NCBI GenBank assembly: GCA_025602905.1
Contig: JAHLKI010000057.1
Span: 1 to 64,000 of the forward strand
Direction: 5' to 3'
DNA: 64,000 nucleotides
Source of the DNA: Phlyctochytrium arcticum
Taxonomy: Eukaryota; Chytridiomycota; Chytridiomycetes; Chytridiales; Chytridiaceae
This document shows positions 1 through 11,850 of this stretch, piece after piece (position 1 is the first letter of the stretch; the number at the start of each line of letters is the position of its first letter). The notes below the pieces were generated by a model. The model ran no database searches. It saw only the letters and a program-made list of their open reading frames with translations, and was not told the DNA's origin. Made by a program: the position numbers and the translations under genes.

Positions 1-869
1 TATGGCATTTCTTTTGCCTTCTATCTTCTATGACTTTTGATCTGTCCGTTGTACGCTGGTTTAGCTACCGTTTCAATGTAGCAGCCGGCTAGGTTTTGTT
101 CTATATTTTCCATCTTTCGCGTAGGAGGATGGGCTAAGTAGGGAAACATCGGGGAAACAGGATCAGCAGGATGAGTAAAAGGCCCTACGCCGTGTGATGC
201 GAACAAAGTATACTCAGATATCGCAATACTGGGAGGAAATATGACATAGTAGATGATGACTTTATATTCGAATCTTGTCAAAATTCACTTGGTTCAGCTT
301 TCCCCCGCACCCCTTGCCACTAAGGAAGAAATGATATGGAATGAATCACGCAAGGAATCACCAAATGTTCATTCCGTTTACTTCTGATGACAAGCTGCCC
401 AGTTATCGTTTTGTTTTCTTTTCGTCCTCTACTTTTAACCCAAATATTGCGGTTCAAGGTGATGAGACCACCCAGGTTGTCCCTTTAGACTTTTGCAACT
501 GTCGTCCCTGCTCCACACAAGTTTTGCTTAAAGAGAAATTTCCAGTCGAGTTGAAACTATTCCGCCGCATGAGTAAATTGTATCAATGACATTTTTTTTT
601 GCTGCGGTTTCGCCCCGCTGGGAGAACAGAGAGGAGCTCACGACAGACGAGGATGTCTGCACGGCCATGCAGGAATTGTCGCATCCAACGCTTCTGTCGA
701 CTGACTTCTTGCACAATTTGTGTGTAGGGCAACTTGTTCCAGAATCGGGAATGGTCGCTTCGCGCGCGCACCCGTCATTGCCGTCAATCGCTTTACACCA
801 CACTCGTTTCTTTCAGGAGCACTCAAGCGGTTTCCGGTGAGATGCTTGGTTGCTTGCACTCTGTGGTCT
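1..869. other. No confident gene
   Basis: Only short overlapping frames without recognisable motifs are present on either strand. I see no RNA gene, repeat or clear regulatory element here. The right part leads into the decayed helicase fragment that follows and may belong to the same dead element. Confidence 0.4.
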
Positions 870-1070
870 GGCAAACCACAAGCTTTGCAGTTCCCATCAT
901 TCTCCTGCGCAACTTGAATCCATCAGACCTTTATAACGGACGTCGCCTCATCGTCGAAGTTCGAACCTCTCCGCCACAAACTCATTGCGGCAAAGACCCT
1001 CACGGGAACCAACATTGGATGTGCCGTCTTCATGCCCAGTCTTTCAGTGCTCTTGCCTGGAACCACATAA
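870..1070 (+). pseudogene. Fragment of a Pif1/Helitron-type helicase C-terminus
   Basis: Two adjacent frames carry pieces of one family. At about 881-960 the frame reads VPIILLRNLNPSDLYNGRRL, which resembles the conserved segment of Pif1-like and Helitron helicases that normally reads like PIMLLRNLNP..LCNGTRL. From about 976 a shifted frame reads LIAAKTLTGTNIGCAVFMPS, which resembles the next conserved block (ITG..G..VFIPRI). The frame change between the two blocks, and the missing Walker motifs and final ALSRVR motif, point to a dead fragment. It is on the plus strand, about 46 kb from the larger Helitron in this window, and differs in sequence from the matching part of that element. The match is from family knowledge only. 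Confidence 0.45.
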
Positions 1071-1235
1071 GAGGATTTGGCCGCAATACAAGACAACTCG
1101 TTCAATTCCCCTCATGAAGCTAAAAGCTCCGGTTGTCTCGGACGAGTTCCTGAAGAGGGTAATTCCACGACTGGAAGAAGTCAAGCGCAACAACAAGCGC
1201 CTTGAATAGGTCAATATGGAGACAGAACTTAGGCA

Positions 1236-2168
1236 TTGGATTATCGCGGTAAGTTAGGTCTCTATGCATTTATCTGTCCAACGACTGACTTTACTCGCCC
1301 TTATGTCACAATAGCTGTAACTTGGGATAGATACATCATCACTTGTAGAGAACAGTTATCCCGATTATTCACCATCAATTTTTGCGTGAATCACTATGAT
1401 GGCGCTTTGCGAAACGAAGCCGAAAGATCCATGCGGGGCCAGCTTTTTAATGGCCAAGTTGAGTTTGTTTGGGCCTGCTTCAGTTTATGCGTCTTCGTGG
1501 TCATGGAAATGAAAAGGAAAGGGTTTGAGTCTGAAAACTATGCTCAGCTCATGGGCGAATTGGAAGGTGAGTTATTGCATGCATGAAAAAATTTCTCGAA
1601 GCCTCACTTATACGGTCTTCGATTTCAGCGGCTGCTTTTACCAATTACGGCAACCGTACCACCGTTGAAAACGTGCTTGGCGTGATGGCAAACAAAGACG
1701 GATGGATCTTTATGGCTTATGACACCGCCGCAAACACCTTCCAAGTGTCCCGTACGTTAAATATCAATTCCCCTGACGATCTGGAAAGGATAAATGCTCG
1801 CGCAACTTGCAGTTCGGTTTCTGTGGTCTGGTTTTTGCAAGGATACTGTACCGCTGTTGTTGCGATGCAAAAGCGAAGCCGGGCAACGGTACGCTCCCTG
1901 AACTTCCCGCTGTTAACTTTGCATTGACCCGCTTTTTATTTCCTAAGTGCCGGCAAATTGAGGATGAAATCAAATACACGGTTCCAACAGCAAACGAGGC
2001 GAAGCGTCGAATAATATTGATCAGTCCTCAGGATCCGCAGGCGTTGTCAACGCGCCGTGGATCGGCTGGTACATATGCATTTCAAGCGAAAAGCATGGCG
2101 CTCGAAGCAAAGAACGCGACCGAGTTTGACAACGCACTAGCGTTACTTCAAAAAGGTCAGTGGAGATG
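1236..2168 (+). CDS. Unrecognised spliced gene with a PD-(D/E)XK-nuclease-like segment
   Basis: A clean intron (1567-1628, GTGAGT to TTTCAG) joins two open frames. A second likely intron (1752-1812) follows, and an earlier one (1249-1314) has a GTAAGT donor, a CTGAC branch site and a CAATAG acceptor. Across the 1567-1628 join the product reads FVVMEMKRKGF, then NYAQLMGELEGAAAF, then VENVLGVMANKDGWIFMAYD. A strand ending in E-x-K, followed by a helix with Gln and then a strand pair of the type 'vlGvltdgd.w.F', is how PD-(D/E)XK-fold domains of fungal Crinkler-like and restriction-like proteins look. That assignment is inference. The true start and the 3' exons are unresolved: downstream frames 1807-2169 and alternatives both end in stops near 2160. 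It may be a decaying gene. Confidence 0.35.
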
Positions 2169-3200
2169 AGATGACCTGCGGGATTTTGGCAGCGGCGAAC
2201 TTAAAGTTTTTTATTTCCTGCTACCTTCAGCATTGCAGCAATCCCGGAACATTACCATATCACACCATCACTCTTAGAAGCCTTATCTCCAGGACTTGGT
2301 TTCAAGTTGACCAAGCCGCGGTACCGCTTTCGCATGCATTTCGTAATGTAGTCTGTACGCAGTAGTGTCTATCTTTTTCACAATTTGTAACACGAAGTTC
2401 CGCTGTTAATTTTTTTTCAAAACTCAAAACTGCGTTCCCCTTCTTGCGGCTTCCGCTCGTGCCGTGCTCCTGCCCCGTATAAAGCATCTGCACCATCCCC
2501 ATGCAGCATCAGAACGAAGTGCTGTTCGGCGCCGATAGCGAAGCCATTAGTCCACTGGCCCACAGATCGTCAGCGGTGAGCGAGCGCATGTTCCTTGTAG
2601 AAGCCTCAAGATGCCAAAAGTCAAGACAAAAAATGAGAGGGAACACCACCATCAGTTTTATACTCATTCCCACACGTGCGTTGAGGATGCAAAATCTTGC
2701 AGTTGAAAGAGAGTGCCTGCACGTCGGGCACGAGCTAACACAAATCCATGTCCGCACCAGGGGAGTCGAGGACCGGCTGATGTTGGGGCTGGAACAGCCG
2801 GAGATGCAGCGCCCTTAACACTTCCTGCGCAGCACGGAGTTCGTGATTATGATACTGCGGTTTTTATGATCTTGCTTCTAGTGGAATCGGGTGTTTGGTT
2901 GGGATTTAAAAATATTTCCGGCGAAGGACAAAGAGCAATTGACCAGGTAGGTTGTATATGGGGGTACAAGCGCCATCATTCTCTCCTGGCCTAGCAAAGG
3001 GCAGCACATTGGACACCCTCTCGTTTTCCTACCTATCCTATACCCTCCTGATCCAGCGCAGACAAAGTTCTAGTTTGTACATGAAGCGCTATATCGTGTA
3101 AAGCAGTTCATCGGTCGGTGAGCGCCTTTCGTACTTGTATTAAATAAAAACTATACTTTAAGATCATATGGACAGCCACCAAACTATCACTAAAGGGCAA
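2169..3200. other. Intergenic, nothing recognised
   Basis: No open frame here shows a recognisable motif; the longest (2501-2818, plus) has no family features. The right end is AT-rich, contains TATTAAATAAAAAC-like sequence near 3138-3155, and presumably includes the 3' untranslated region of the minus-strand ABC transporter gene. Confidence 0.4.
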
Positions 3201-6200
3201 CTATGAGGTTGACTGATTGTGTCCGTGCGCGTTGACCAACTTGAAAAAGTGCGACGACGGGTTTGCCAAAAGGGATTGGGGTGTTCCAAATTCAACTGCC
3301 CGTCCTGCATCCATGACCAAAATCTTGTCGTGCTGCAAGACAGTGTTGACACGGTGGGCGATTGTCAGTACGGTGCATTTGCTAAACTCCTTCCTCATCA
3401 ACTCCTGAATGAGATTGTCGGTGTGGTTATCGATCGACGCAGTCGCCTCATCGAGAATAACAATCTTTGAGTTGCGCAAAAGTGCTCGAGCAAGGCAAAG
3501 TAACTGTTGTTGCCCAACAGAGAAATTGTCACCCTTCTCAGTGACAATGGCGTCCAGCGCTCCATTCATCTTCTTGACGTGCTGCTTGAGCTCAATCTTG
3601 TCCAGTACCGCCCACAATTGAGCGTCGTCGCATGTTTCGAATGGGTCGAGGTTCTGGCGCAGAGTTCCAGAAAAGAGAAAGCTTTCTTGTGGAATGACAG
3701 AGATGCGCTCGCGCACGCAGCTTCGCTTCAGGGTGGCAATGTTGACGCCATCAATTGAGATGCCTGTAGTGCCCTTTGATGGCGAGTCGTGGGTAAGGAT
3801 GTCAATCGCATTGGTTGCATCTTGAGTGCCATTCGAAAGCTCAATCATGCGTAGAAGTGCAAGGGTCACCGATGTCTTGCCAGCACCAGTTCGTCCAACG
3901 ATACCGACCTTCTCACCGCTCTCGATGGCAAAGGTCAAGTCCCGCAAGACCAGGGGCATATCGTCGCGGTATCGCATGTTGACATTGTTAAACTCGATAC
4001 GTCCCGTTGAGGGCCATCCAGGAGCAACTACGGCTTGGCGATTGGCAGGGTTACGGCGAAGCTTCAGTTCCTCTTCGTCCTCGACTGGTTTGTTGATGTA
4101 CTGACCTAACCGCTCGACAGACACCATTGTTGTTTGCGTGTAGCCCAAACGGGACATGAGCATGGAAACTTCTTGGAGGATGTTCAGAATACTGGAAATG
4201 GCAACAGCAATGGTGGAGGCGGAAATAGAATCGACATAGATGATACCAACCAAGGTACTGAGGAAGACCACAACAGCCGCTATAGAAAGAAAAATATTAG
4301 AATTCATGCGGTACCCAGCACGACAGCTTTGTCAACGTACATAAATTGGTAACAGCAAAGGAGAACCACCGATTGACGTAAAAGTACATGTGCATGACTG
4401 ATTGTTGTTCATCCATCAGATTTCCACTCATCTCCGAAGCAAGTTCGTCAAGTTTGAAAGCTTTGACAGTGTCGACTCCGTCCAGAGTTTCGTCAATGTG
4501 AGACCACACGATGGAAGAGCGCGCATTGTTGAAGCGAAGGTAACCGACGGAAGCGGGTGTGTAGAACGCGAACAAGCCATAGCACGCAAGACCTATGTGA
4601 GATGCATTAGCACTATGTTTCTTTTGAGTGGACGAAAGCGATTTGTACGAACCAGCGACAGCTACAATGGCGGCAAAAGCGGGGAATGCAACTACTGTTG
4701 GAATCACGGTGACAAGCGCGGCAATAAAGGCAAAGACAGTATCGTAGAGCGAGTCGGGCAACCCAATATCCAGTTGTGACACGTTGTCTCCGAGGCGACT
4801 GGTAATGCGGCCAATAGGAGTAGCGGCAAAGAAAGTCCAAGGCATGTGCATGACACGCTCCACTACTTGGTTGTGCAGAACCCGACTGGCGCGCAGAGCC
4901 ATGAAACAGAGGAACAAGGCACACGCGATCGGATATAGGAAGATATAGGCGAGTGCCAGGGCAGCGTAAATACCGAGGTAGTAGGCGATGTTGTCAGTTG
5001 AGCCTAGGTCGTTCCAATAGCGTAGCCAGTACCGGGAACCCAGATTGACACCCTCGGCACCACCGAGCGCCAAAAGGAAGGCAAAGAATAGTGGAATAGA
5101 GCAAACTCGAATGTAATCGATGAGAATGGTCCATTTCACCTGGCCGCCCTCTTCGAGCTCTTCGTCCTCAATAAGTTTGGATGCTTCCGTTTCGTCGGGG
5201 GCCAGCTTTTCCTCTCCGTCAATGTCTTTTGTGTCCGATGACTTGGTGGCCGTAACGTTGTCAACCGCGTCAGACGAGTTCTCTTCGCTGTTGCTCTGGG
5301 TCGTTGTTGCTTGAATTTGCCGGATGGTGTCATCTGCAGCAAGTTTTGGATACGTATCAAACGCGCGAATGGTGGAGTTTTCGATGATGGCAATATAGTC
5401 TGTATCCTCCAAGGCATGCATAGAGTGGGTGGATAGTATACGAGTCTTGTCAAACAATATTCCCTTGGGACCAAGTACGTTTTGTTGGATATGCTTGGCC
5501 ACATGGGGATCAACAGCTGAGAGAACGTCGTCGAAGAGATAGATGTCGGCGTGGCCGTATACCGCTCGAGCCAGAGAGATCCGTTGCCGTTGGCCGCCCG
5601 ATAAATTGACACCCTTCTCTCCAATTTCGGTCATATCTCCATCTTTCCAAAGTTCGAGATCACGAGTCAAAGCGCATGCACGCAAAACCATTTGGTACCG
5701 TTCTGCGTCAAAGTGTCGGCAAATCAAGATATTGTCGCGGACAGTGCCCCGGAAGATCCAAGCTTTTTGTGAGACGTAAGCGACTTCTCCTCCAACTGAA
5801 ATTTTGCCCTCTTGTCGAACAATTTGAGCCATAATGGCAGACAGCAGCGATGATTTACCACTGCCGACATTTCCAACCAGCGCAATAAAGCTTCCAGGCT
5901 TGACAGAAAGATTGATGTCGGTCAATACCGGCTTGGCATCATCCTTGGGATCTTCTTGAGTGCGTTCCTTGTCCTCTTGTCCCGCTGCCGCAGAGCCCCA
6001 GGCAAACTGCCCGCCGGTGATTTCAATGGAACCAGCTGCAATAGCGTGACTTCGGTAGTCCTGCCGCTCTTCCTCATTCAGGAATTCAACGACCCGGGTG
6101 ATGCAAGACCAAGAAACAGCCACTGAAGGCAACATGAAAGCTGTAAATTACGAGGCAAAGTCAATAAAGTGTGCAGGATTAAAAGTAACAGTTTTGCACA

Positions 6201-8047
6201 CTTACAGAGTTCGTAAAGAGGAGCTTTGAGCATGTTGAAGAGCGCGAACGAAACAAAGACCTTGTTGACATCAAGAGCTGTTCCCTTTGCAACAGCAGCG
6301 GCATAGACAGCAATGGTGACGGCAAACATAATGACGGGCGGAAGGTTACCGATAATACCCCCAAAGACGTCGCCAACCCGCTGACCAAGTAGGAAGCGCA
6401 GCTCCTTTTTACGGATGTTGTCAATCTGGAAGGAAAATCATGATAAGAACAACGTGGAATATTGTGGAGCAGGTTCAAGTATATGCATACCTGCTTGAGG
6501 AAGAATGACTCCCAAGCGTACATTTTGATAACTTTGATGCCAGACATGACTTCGGTCTATGGGAAAATAATTTTAAGTACGTCAGCGATGGGTAGCAGAA
6601 AAGAATCACAACGAACTGATGCGTACCGTAAGCGACATTCTCTTGTCCATGGTGGAAAATTTCTGATCGCACCAGCGACCAATGAATTTGGCATTGTAGA
6701 TATGACCCGGAACCAGAAGAACCGCTACGGCAATACCCGCTAAAGTGGCATATGACAGTTGTTGCCAAATAAGGACCAGTCCAAGAATGAGTTGAACGAC
6801 GTATGCAATGACCGGCAAGTTGACAGCCAAAAAGCCAACTTCCATACAATCGTTTGATATGAGATTTGAGACCGTTCCGGTTGGGTTCTTGGCACGACTG
6901 GAAGCTGACAGCCGAAGAGATTTCCGGAAGACGAGGTTCGATGTAGCATACTTCCAGCGGTAATAGAGGGCCCAGGACATTTGGGTGCTCCAAACACTGC
7001 ACAGCGAGGCCAATAGACCTGCAATAAGCATTCCAGCGGCAATGAGGTATCCGTTTGATAGAGGTTGAGGGGTAACAATGTAGTTGCCAGCAGCGTCTTT
7101 TTGGTGTGACTTTACAAAGTTGATGAGCAAGTCCAGAAGAAGCGGTTGCAAGAGCAGAAGCAAGACGCGGCCTACGCTAAAGACCAATGATCCAGTAAAG
7201 TAGACGTACTGGGAGCGTAAAAGAGCAGAGCAGAATTGACCAAGCCTGACTGACGACGGTTTCGGGATTTCTGCCTCAGGAAGTTGATCGCGCAGCAGCA
7301 AATAACAATCATCCGTGGTGGCATCCTTCGGAAGCGGCCAGATGTCTTCTTTCTGGAGTTGTCGTTGACGGGCTAGACGAATGGTAGGCCAGATGTAGGA
7401 GAAGGTGATATAGTTCAGAAAACCAGCAGTGTCACGGCGACATGCATCGCTTCCTGGTAGGGCCTGTAGGCCTGCAATCTCCTGTATGAGCACCCAAAGC
7501 ACTGCCACGCAAAGCGACCCGATAGTGATGGCCAAGTAACTGTTGTCGCGTTCTCCTTCAGAGATGACGAGTGTGCGCAGTTTGATCGCGGAGGAAATCG
7601 CAGTCCAGATCCACAAACATACAATGGATCCACGTATCTTGCCAGCAGAAGATGTAGCACGATGGTCCAAAAAGTGCAAAGCAAAAGCAAGACATTGAGC
7701 AAGAGTAATGATGATTGGGGCCGGGATTGGACCTCGGGAGTTTGAGGTCGCGTAGAAGGCGATCCGCACCGCCGAAAAGGCGATTGATGCCAACGCGCAT
7801 AGGCTCAGGAAGATCCATGTTGGTTTTGGGGTGGAAACTTTGAAAGGAATGCGTGCACGACGACGGGAAAGGCCTTGGACAGCAAAGACTACCAGGAACA
7901 AAGCGAATGGAATGATGCCCAAGACGCTGCGCAATGGAGATTAGGGCTGGTCAGTTGGAGTGGCTGTGAAAACACTTACACATCTTGAAAACAAACAGTG
8001 AGATCCGAAACTCGCAGTGAGCTGACCGACAACGACGACTCGACATT
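3201..8047 (-). CDS. ABCC (MRP-type) multidrug/conjugate exporter
   Basis: I place exons at 8047-7980, 7926-6627, 6556-6491, 6425-6206, 6140-4653, 4592-4341 and 4279-3201. They total 4,473 nt (1,490 aa) with all phases consistent. The start MSKSSLSV leads into SDLTVCFQDVVLG, like the N-terminus of MRP1-type proteins. A TMD0 with four to five hydrophobic segments precedes TMD1, then NBD1 (Walker A GNVGSGKSS near aa 640, signature LSGGQRQR, Walker B YLFDDVLSAVD). TMD2 and NBD2 follow (Walker A GRTGAGKTS near aa 1260, signature SVGQQQL, Walker B IVILDEATASID). The family exports organic anions, conjugates and peptides across plasma or vacuolar membranes using ATP. It shares a promoter gap with the divergent NRPS gene, so self-protection or export of the peptide is the likely job (inference). 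The intron at 4652-4593 has a weak donor (GTTCGT). Confidence 0.93.
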
Positions 8048-9062
8048 GCGGCAGAAGCCAAAGTCAGTGGACATATTGTTGATGCTACGGCTGGAAGGAA
8101 AAGGAAGTGCGGCCCGTGCGGGAGGCGGTAGACCGGGGGGTGATGAGCTTGCTAGCCGGCCGGCCGTGAGTAGGAGGAGGCAGGGACAATGGACTTGGTG
8201 AATGCAGCAGCAGTAGCAAAACCGTCGAGGGAAAGAGTGCAGTTGCCTTTCTTTAGTCTGATGCAGCCGCGCAACGTCCGCATCGTTCCTTTTGTTATAT
8301 TAGCGGAGCTGTGAGCGAGCGGAGCTTTTTACACTTGTGAACCGTCCGCAGAAGAACCAGCCGCCAGACCAGCCGCTGGCCCGCTGCAAAAGATACAGCG
8401 GGCCTGCGCAGCGCGGACTTGTGCGGGCACTGCGGGGTGCGTATCGGAACCCTTGTGCCGAAGGTGGATCAGCCTATGGACAAAATTCAGAATTCAGGAT
8501 TTGGATGTAAAAACGTATCTTTTCCAAGCATACTTGTCCAACATAACCTAGCCAAGAAAGTATCATTGCCAATATCAATGGTGCTATGATATCTGCATGA
8601 TCGGTTGGCTAGGACAAGGCTGCAGGTAATTTCCCCGTTGCTCAACCATGATTCAGTTTGGGTTGCTGGGCTGGTACCATACAATGTTTTTTGCCAACCG
8701 TTTTTGGGGACTTGAAATTGACACCTTTTCGGTCGCACCAAGTTGGCGAAGCCCCAGCGCCGCAAAGTCCGCAAAGTCCGCAACAACGCAAGTTTCTCAC
8801 TAGATTTGCAGATATCCTCCGCATCATTGGCACAAACTGAAGGCCGCCCTCAAACTTCAAACAAGCACCCATTATGCAGACGGAAAAAAAGTGGCCAATG
8901 AAGGCATTGGCGGACATTGGCGGACATTGGCGGACATTGGCTCTGTTTCCATCAAACAGTTTGAGCTGGACCTTTCAATATTGAATTCCTCCTGCCCTTG
9001 CTTCATTACATTGTTTTTCCATCAATCCACTTGAGACTCAAGTTGCTTTCTTTACCTAACCG
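8048..9062. promoter_or_regulatory. Divergent promoter region of ABC exporter and NRPS, rich in GCGGA/TCCGC
   Basis: This 1-kb gap separates the start codons of the two divergent genes. The 5-mer GCGGA or its complement TCCGC occurs at 8277, 8303, 8319, 8345, 8413, 8768, 8777, 8818, 8910, 8920 and 8930: eleven copies where roughly two would be expected by chance. CGG-containing half-sites are what Zn(II)2Cys6 proteins usually bind, and such a protein is encoded at 27387-28784. Its use as an operator is inference. Confidence 0.6.
8911..8940 (+). repeat. Three perfect 10-bp tandem repeats (cggacattgg)
   Basis: The unit CGGACATTGG is repeated three times without mismatch, with a partial GCATTGG just before. 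Each unit supplies one GCGGA copy on the same face of the helix (10-bp period), about 130 bp upstream of the NRPS start codon. Confidence 0.9.
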
Positions 9063-11850
9063 ATGACGAGTGTGAACCACTCTGACACGCCTACAATGGC
9101 AATGGCATCGCAATCGTCAAAGACGACTCTATCTCAGTACGTTGGAAATCGTGGTTGTCTTGAAGGATTTTAATGTTAATTTGTTTATCTTGCAGCCGAA
9201 TCAATCTTCCTTATGATTTCTCACAAGTTGTGCCAAAAGATCCGACAACCCCCTCCCCGACTAACTTCCATTCGGCTTCCTTCGCATTGAACTTTGGACG
9301 TGTGACGGACGACACCGTTGCGGGAACTGCCCAACTTGCGCTCGCTGGTATGACTTTGTTCCTCGCACGTCAGATTTCGGATGCATCCGACCTGGATATC
9401 GCCGTCACGACAATCGACGAAATCGAACAGGCGAATGCCGAACGACTTTTGAATGACGGTGGCATCAGTACCTCTGTTGCTCATATGCACGTCGATCCCG
9501 ATGCATCTCTCGCGGACATTTGGATCTCTGTGGAATCAACCCTTTCGAGCCTGCAGTTACTTCCCGACAATGAAGTTCCCTCAACTCAGATGCAGATTTT
9601 GGTGTCAAATGCAGGGAGCATTGATAAAGCGTTAAGAAGGTACAGTTTTAGGGTTGCCAATCTTGTTTTATATAAAGCTCTGTTATTGATTGCTTTCCAC
9701 TACCTACCAGGATGAATACAGAAAGTTGTGATGTGGGATTGGTTCTGACCACACCTGCAGACCGTAAACCCAGCCAGATCACTGTTCTTTTGAATCCCGT
9801 CCTATTTAAGCCCGAGACCGCCAACATCTACTGTCGTCAATTCTGCTTGCTGGCCGAAAAACTGATTTGGAGTCGGTCTGGAAAAGGCATCCCCGCCAGC
9901 AGCGTGCGTACGCTTTGTGACGCCAGCGAGAAGGCGTTTCTGACGGAGTACAATAACATGAGTTCTGTGTCTACTGCGGATCCCATTCTACTGCATCAAA
10001 TGTTTGAAAATGCCGTTGAAAGATATCCAACCCGAGCTGCCTTAGTTTTTGGAAACGACACTGTAACGTATCAAAATGCAAACGTGCAAAGTAACCAGCT
10101 CGCACACTATCTGCGCAAGGAAGCATCTGTACAACTTGGAGATACCATTGGCCTCTTCCTCCACAGATCCACGCGTATCCCGATTTCTATCTTGGCTATT
10201 TTGAAAGCCGGAGCCGTTTTCGTTCCTCTTGATGTAGATGCTCCACTGGACAGATTAAAGCATATGGTGGCAGATGCAAATATAAAGATTATCATCAGCG
10301 ACGCGCCTCTCGTACATGACTTGGGTTCCCACGTTCTGGTCGTCGCCTGGCAAGTCCAAGAAGCATCACTCGAAACTAGGATAGCCAGTCAAAATACCAA
10401 CGACATTTCGCCCGCATCCATTGGCTTGACCACGTCTCATGAAGCCTACATTCTTTTCACTAGCGGAACCAGTGGGAAACCCAAGGCAGCGCGACTGGAA
10501 CATCGCGGAGCTAGCAATGCCATTTGCAATATTCTTTTACCCGCTTTGGGTGATTTCCATCGCTATTTGGCTTTCGCGCAATACACCTTCGATGTTTCTA
10601 TTGCAGATCTGTTTGTTCCCTTTGTGCACGGAGCTACCCTTGTGATGGCTAGAAAAGAAGACATTCTCTCAAATTTAGGGGAACTTGTGACGAAACACGC
10701 GATTGATGCTATTGGATTGACACCCCGAGCTTTGAGTCTTATGGATCCCGTTGCCGCTGCTAAAACTCTTAAAACCATTTGGATTATTGGTGAACCGTAT
10801 TCACCTCCCCTTGTTCAGAAATGGCTAGATGCAGGAGTTGTCGTCATTAACGCATATGGCCCCACCGAAACTGCTATTTTGACTTCTACGGTTAATCTCC
10901 ATGAAGACACGTTTTACAACAACATCGGTCACCCCGGCCCGCACGTGAAATATTATATACTTGATGAATTTCTCCAACCTTTGCCTGTAGGGGTAACCGG
11001 CGAACTATACATTGGTAAGCGATACCGTTGTTTCTCGTAAAAATCCGTTCCTGACTGTGGTATTCCTAGGTGGCATTCAAGTTGGGCGTGGCTATCTCAA
11101 TCGCCCTGACATAAATGAGAAAACTTTCCTGCGCAATCCTTTCGAACTGGACGCATCAGAGGCAGAAGGCAGACTATATCGCACGGGAGATCTTGCCAGG
11201 TTTCACGCTTGTGGATCTATTGAGTATCGCGGTCGAGCCGATCAACAATTCAAGCTACGCGGTCTTCGCATTGAGGGGAAAGAAGTAGAGGCCGTGCTCT
11301 TGTCTTACCCAGCTGTCAAGGAAGCTGTAGTAGTGTTGAGGGAAGACCAACCGGGAAATCAGATGTTGGTGGCTTACATTGTGACAATAACAAGCTCCTG
11401 GGATTCGGACACTCTGCGTGCGCATTGCGCCGGGAGCCTTAGCCCTTACATGATCCCGGCGGCTTTCGTACCCATGTCGAAAATTCCCCTGACTTCTAGC
11501 GGCAAAACGGATCAGCGAGCGCTACCACCTCCCCGTGTAGCAGTGGCAGATTGTAAAGATATTATGCTCCCTTCTAATGAGACGGAAGATTCCCTGCTGC
11601 AACTTTGGAGCAAGATTCTTGGTATCCCTGCCGACGGATTTGGGATTGACGATACTTTCTTTGAGCTTGCTGGTGATTCTCTCAAAGCGGCCCATATGGT
11701 GGGACAGCTCAATAGCAAGTATCCAGGCTCGAAGATCGCTGTTTGTACCATCTTCAATTTTCCTACCATTCGACAACTCGCTATACGCTTGGCTGACGCT
11801 TCCGGTGATGGTCATCAACAGAATTTACCACCAGTGCCCATCCCTTCGCC
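9063..11850 (+). other. NRPS loading module: partial C, A1, T1
   Basis: The first 200 or so residues resemble only the C-terminal half of a condensation domain and lack the HHxxxDG site. This suggests a vestige of an upstream module or a starter-type N-terminus. A1 shows LFTSGTSGKPK (near aa 420), FDVSIADL, NAYGPTET, YRTGDLAR and SSGKTDQRAL (A10 lysine near aa 753). T1 shows FFELAGDSLKAA with the Ppant serine near aa 809. The hand-read ten-residue specificity code, aligned to GrsA, is DVAGWIAILK. I cannot assign it to a known substrate. Confidence 0.8.
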
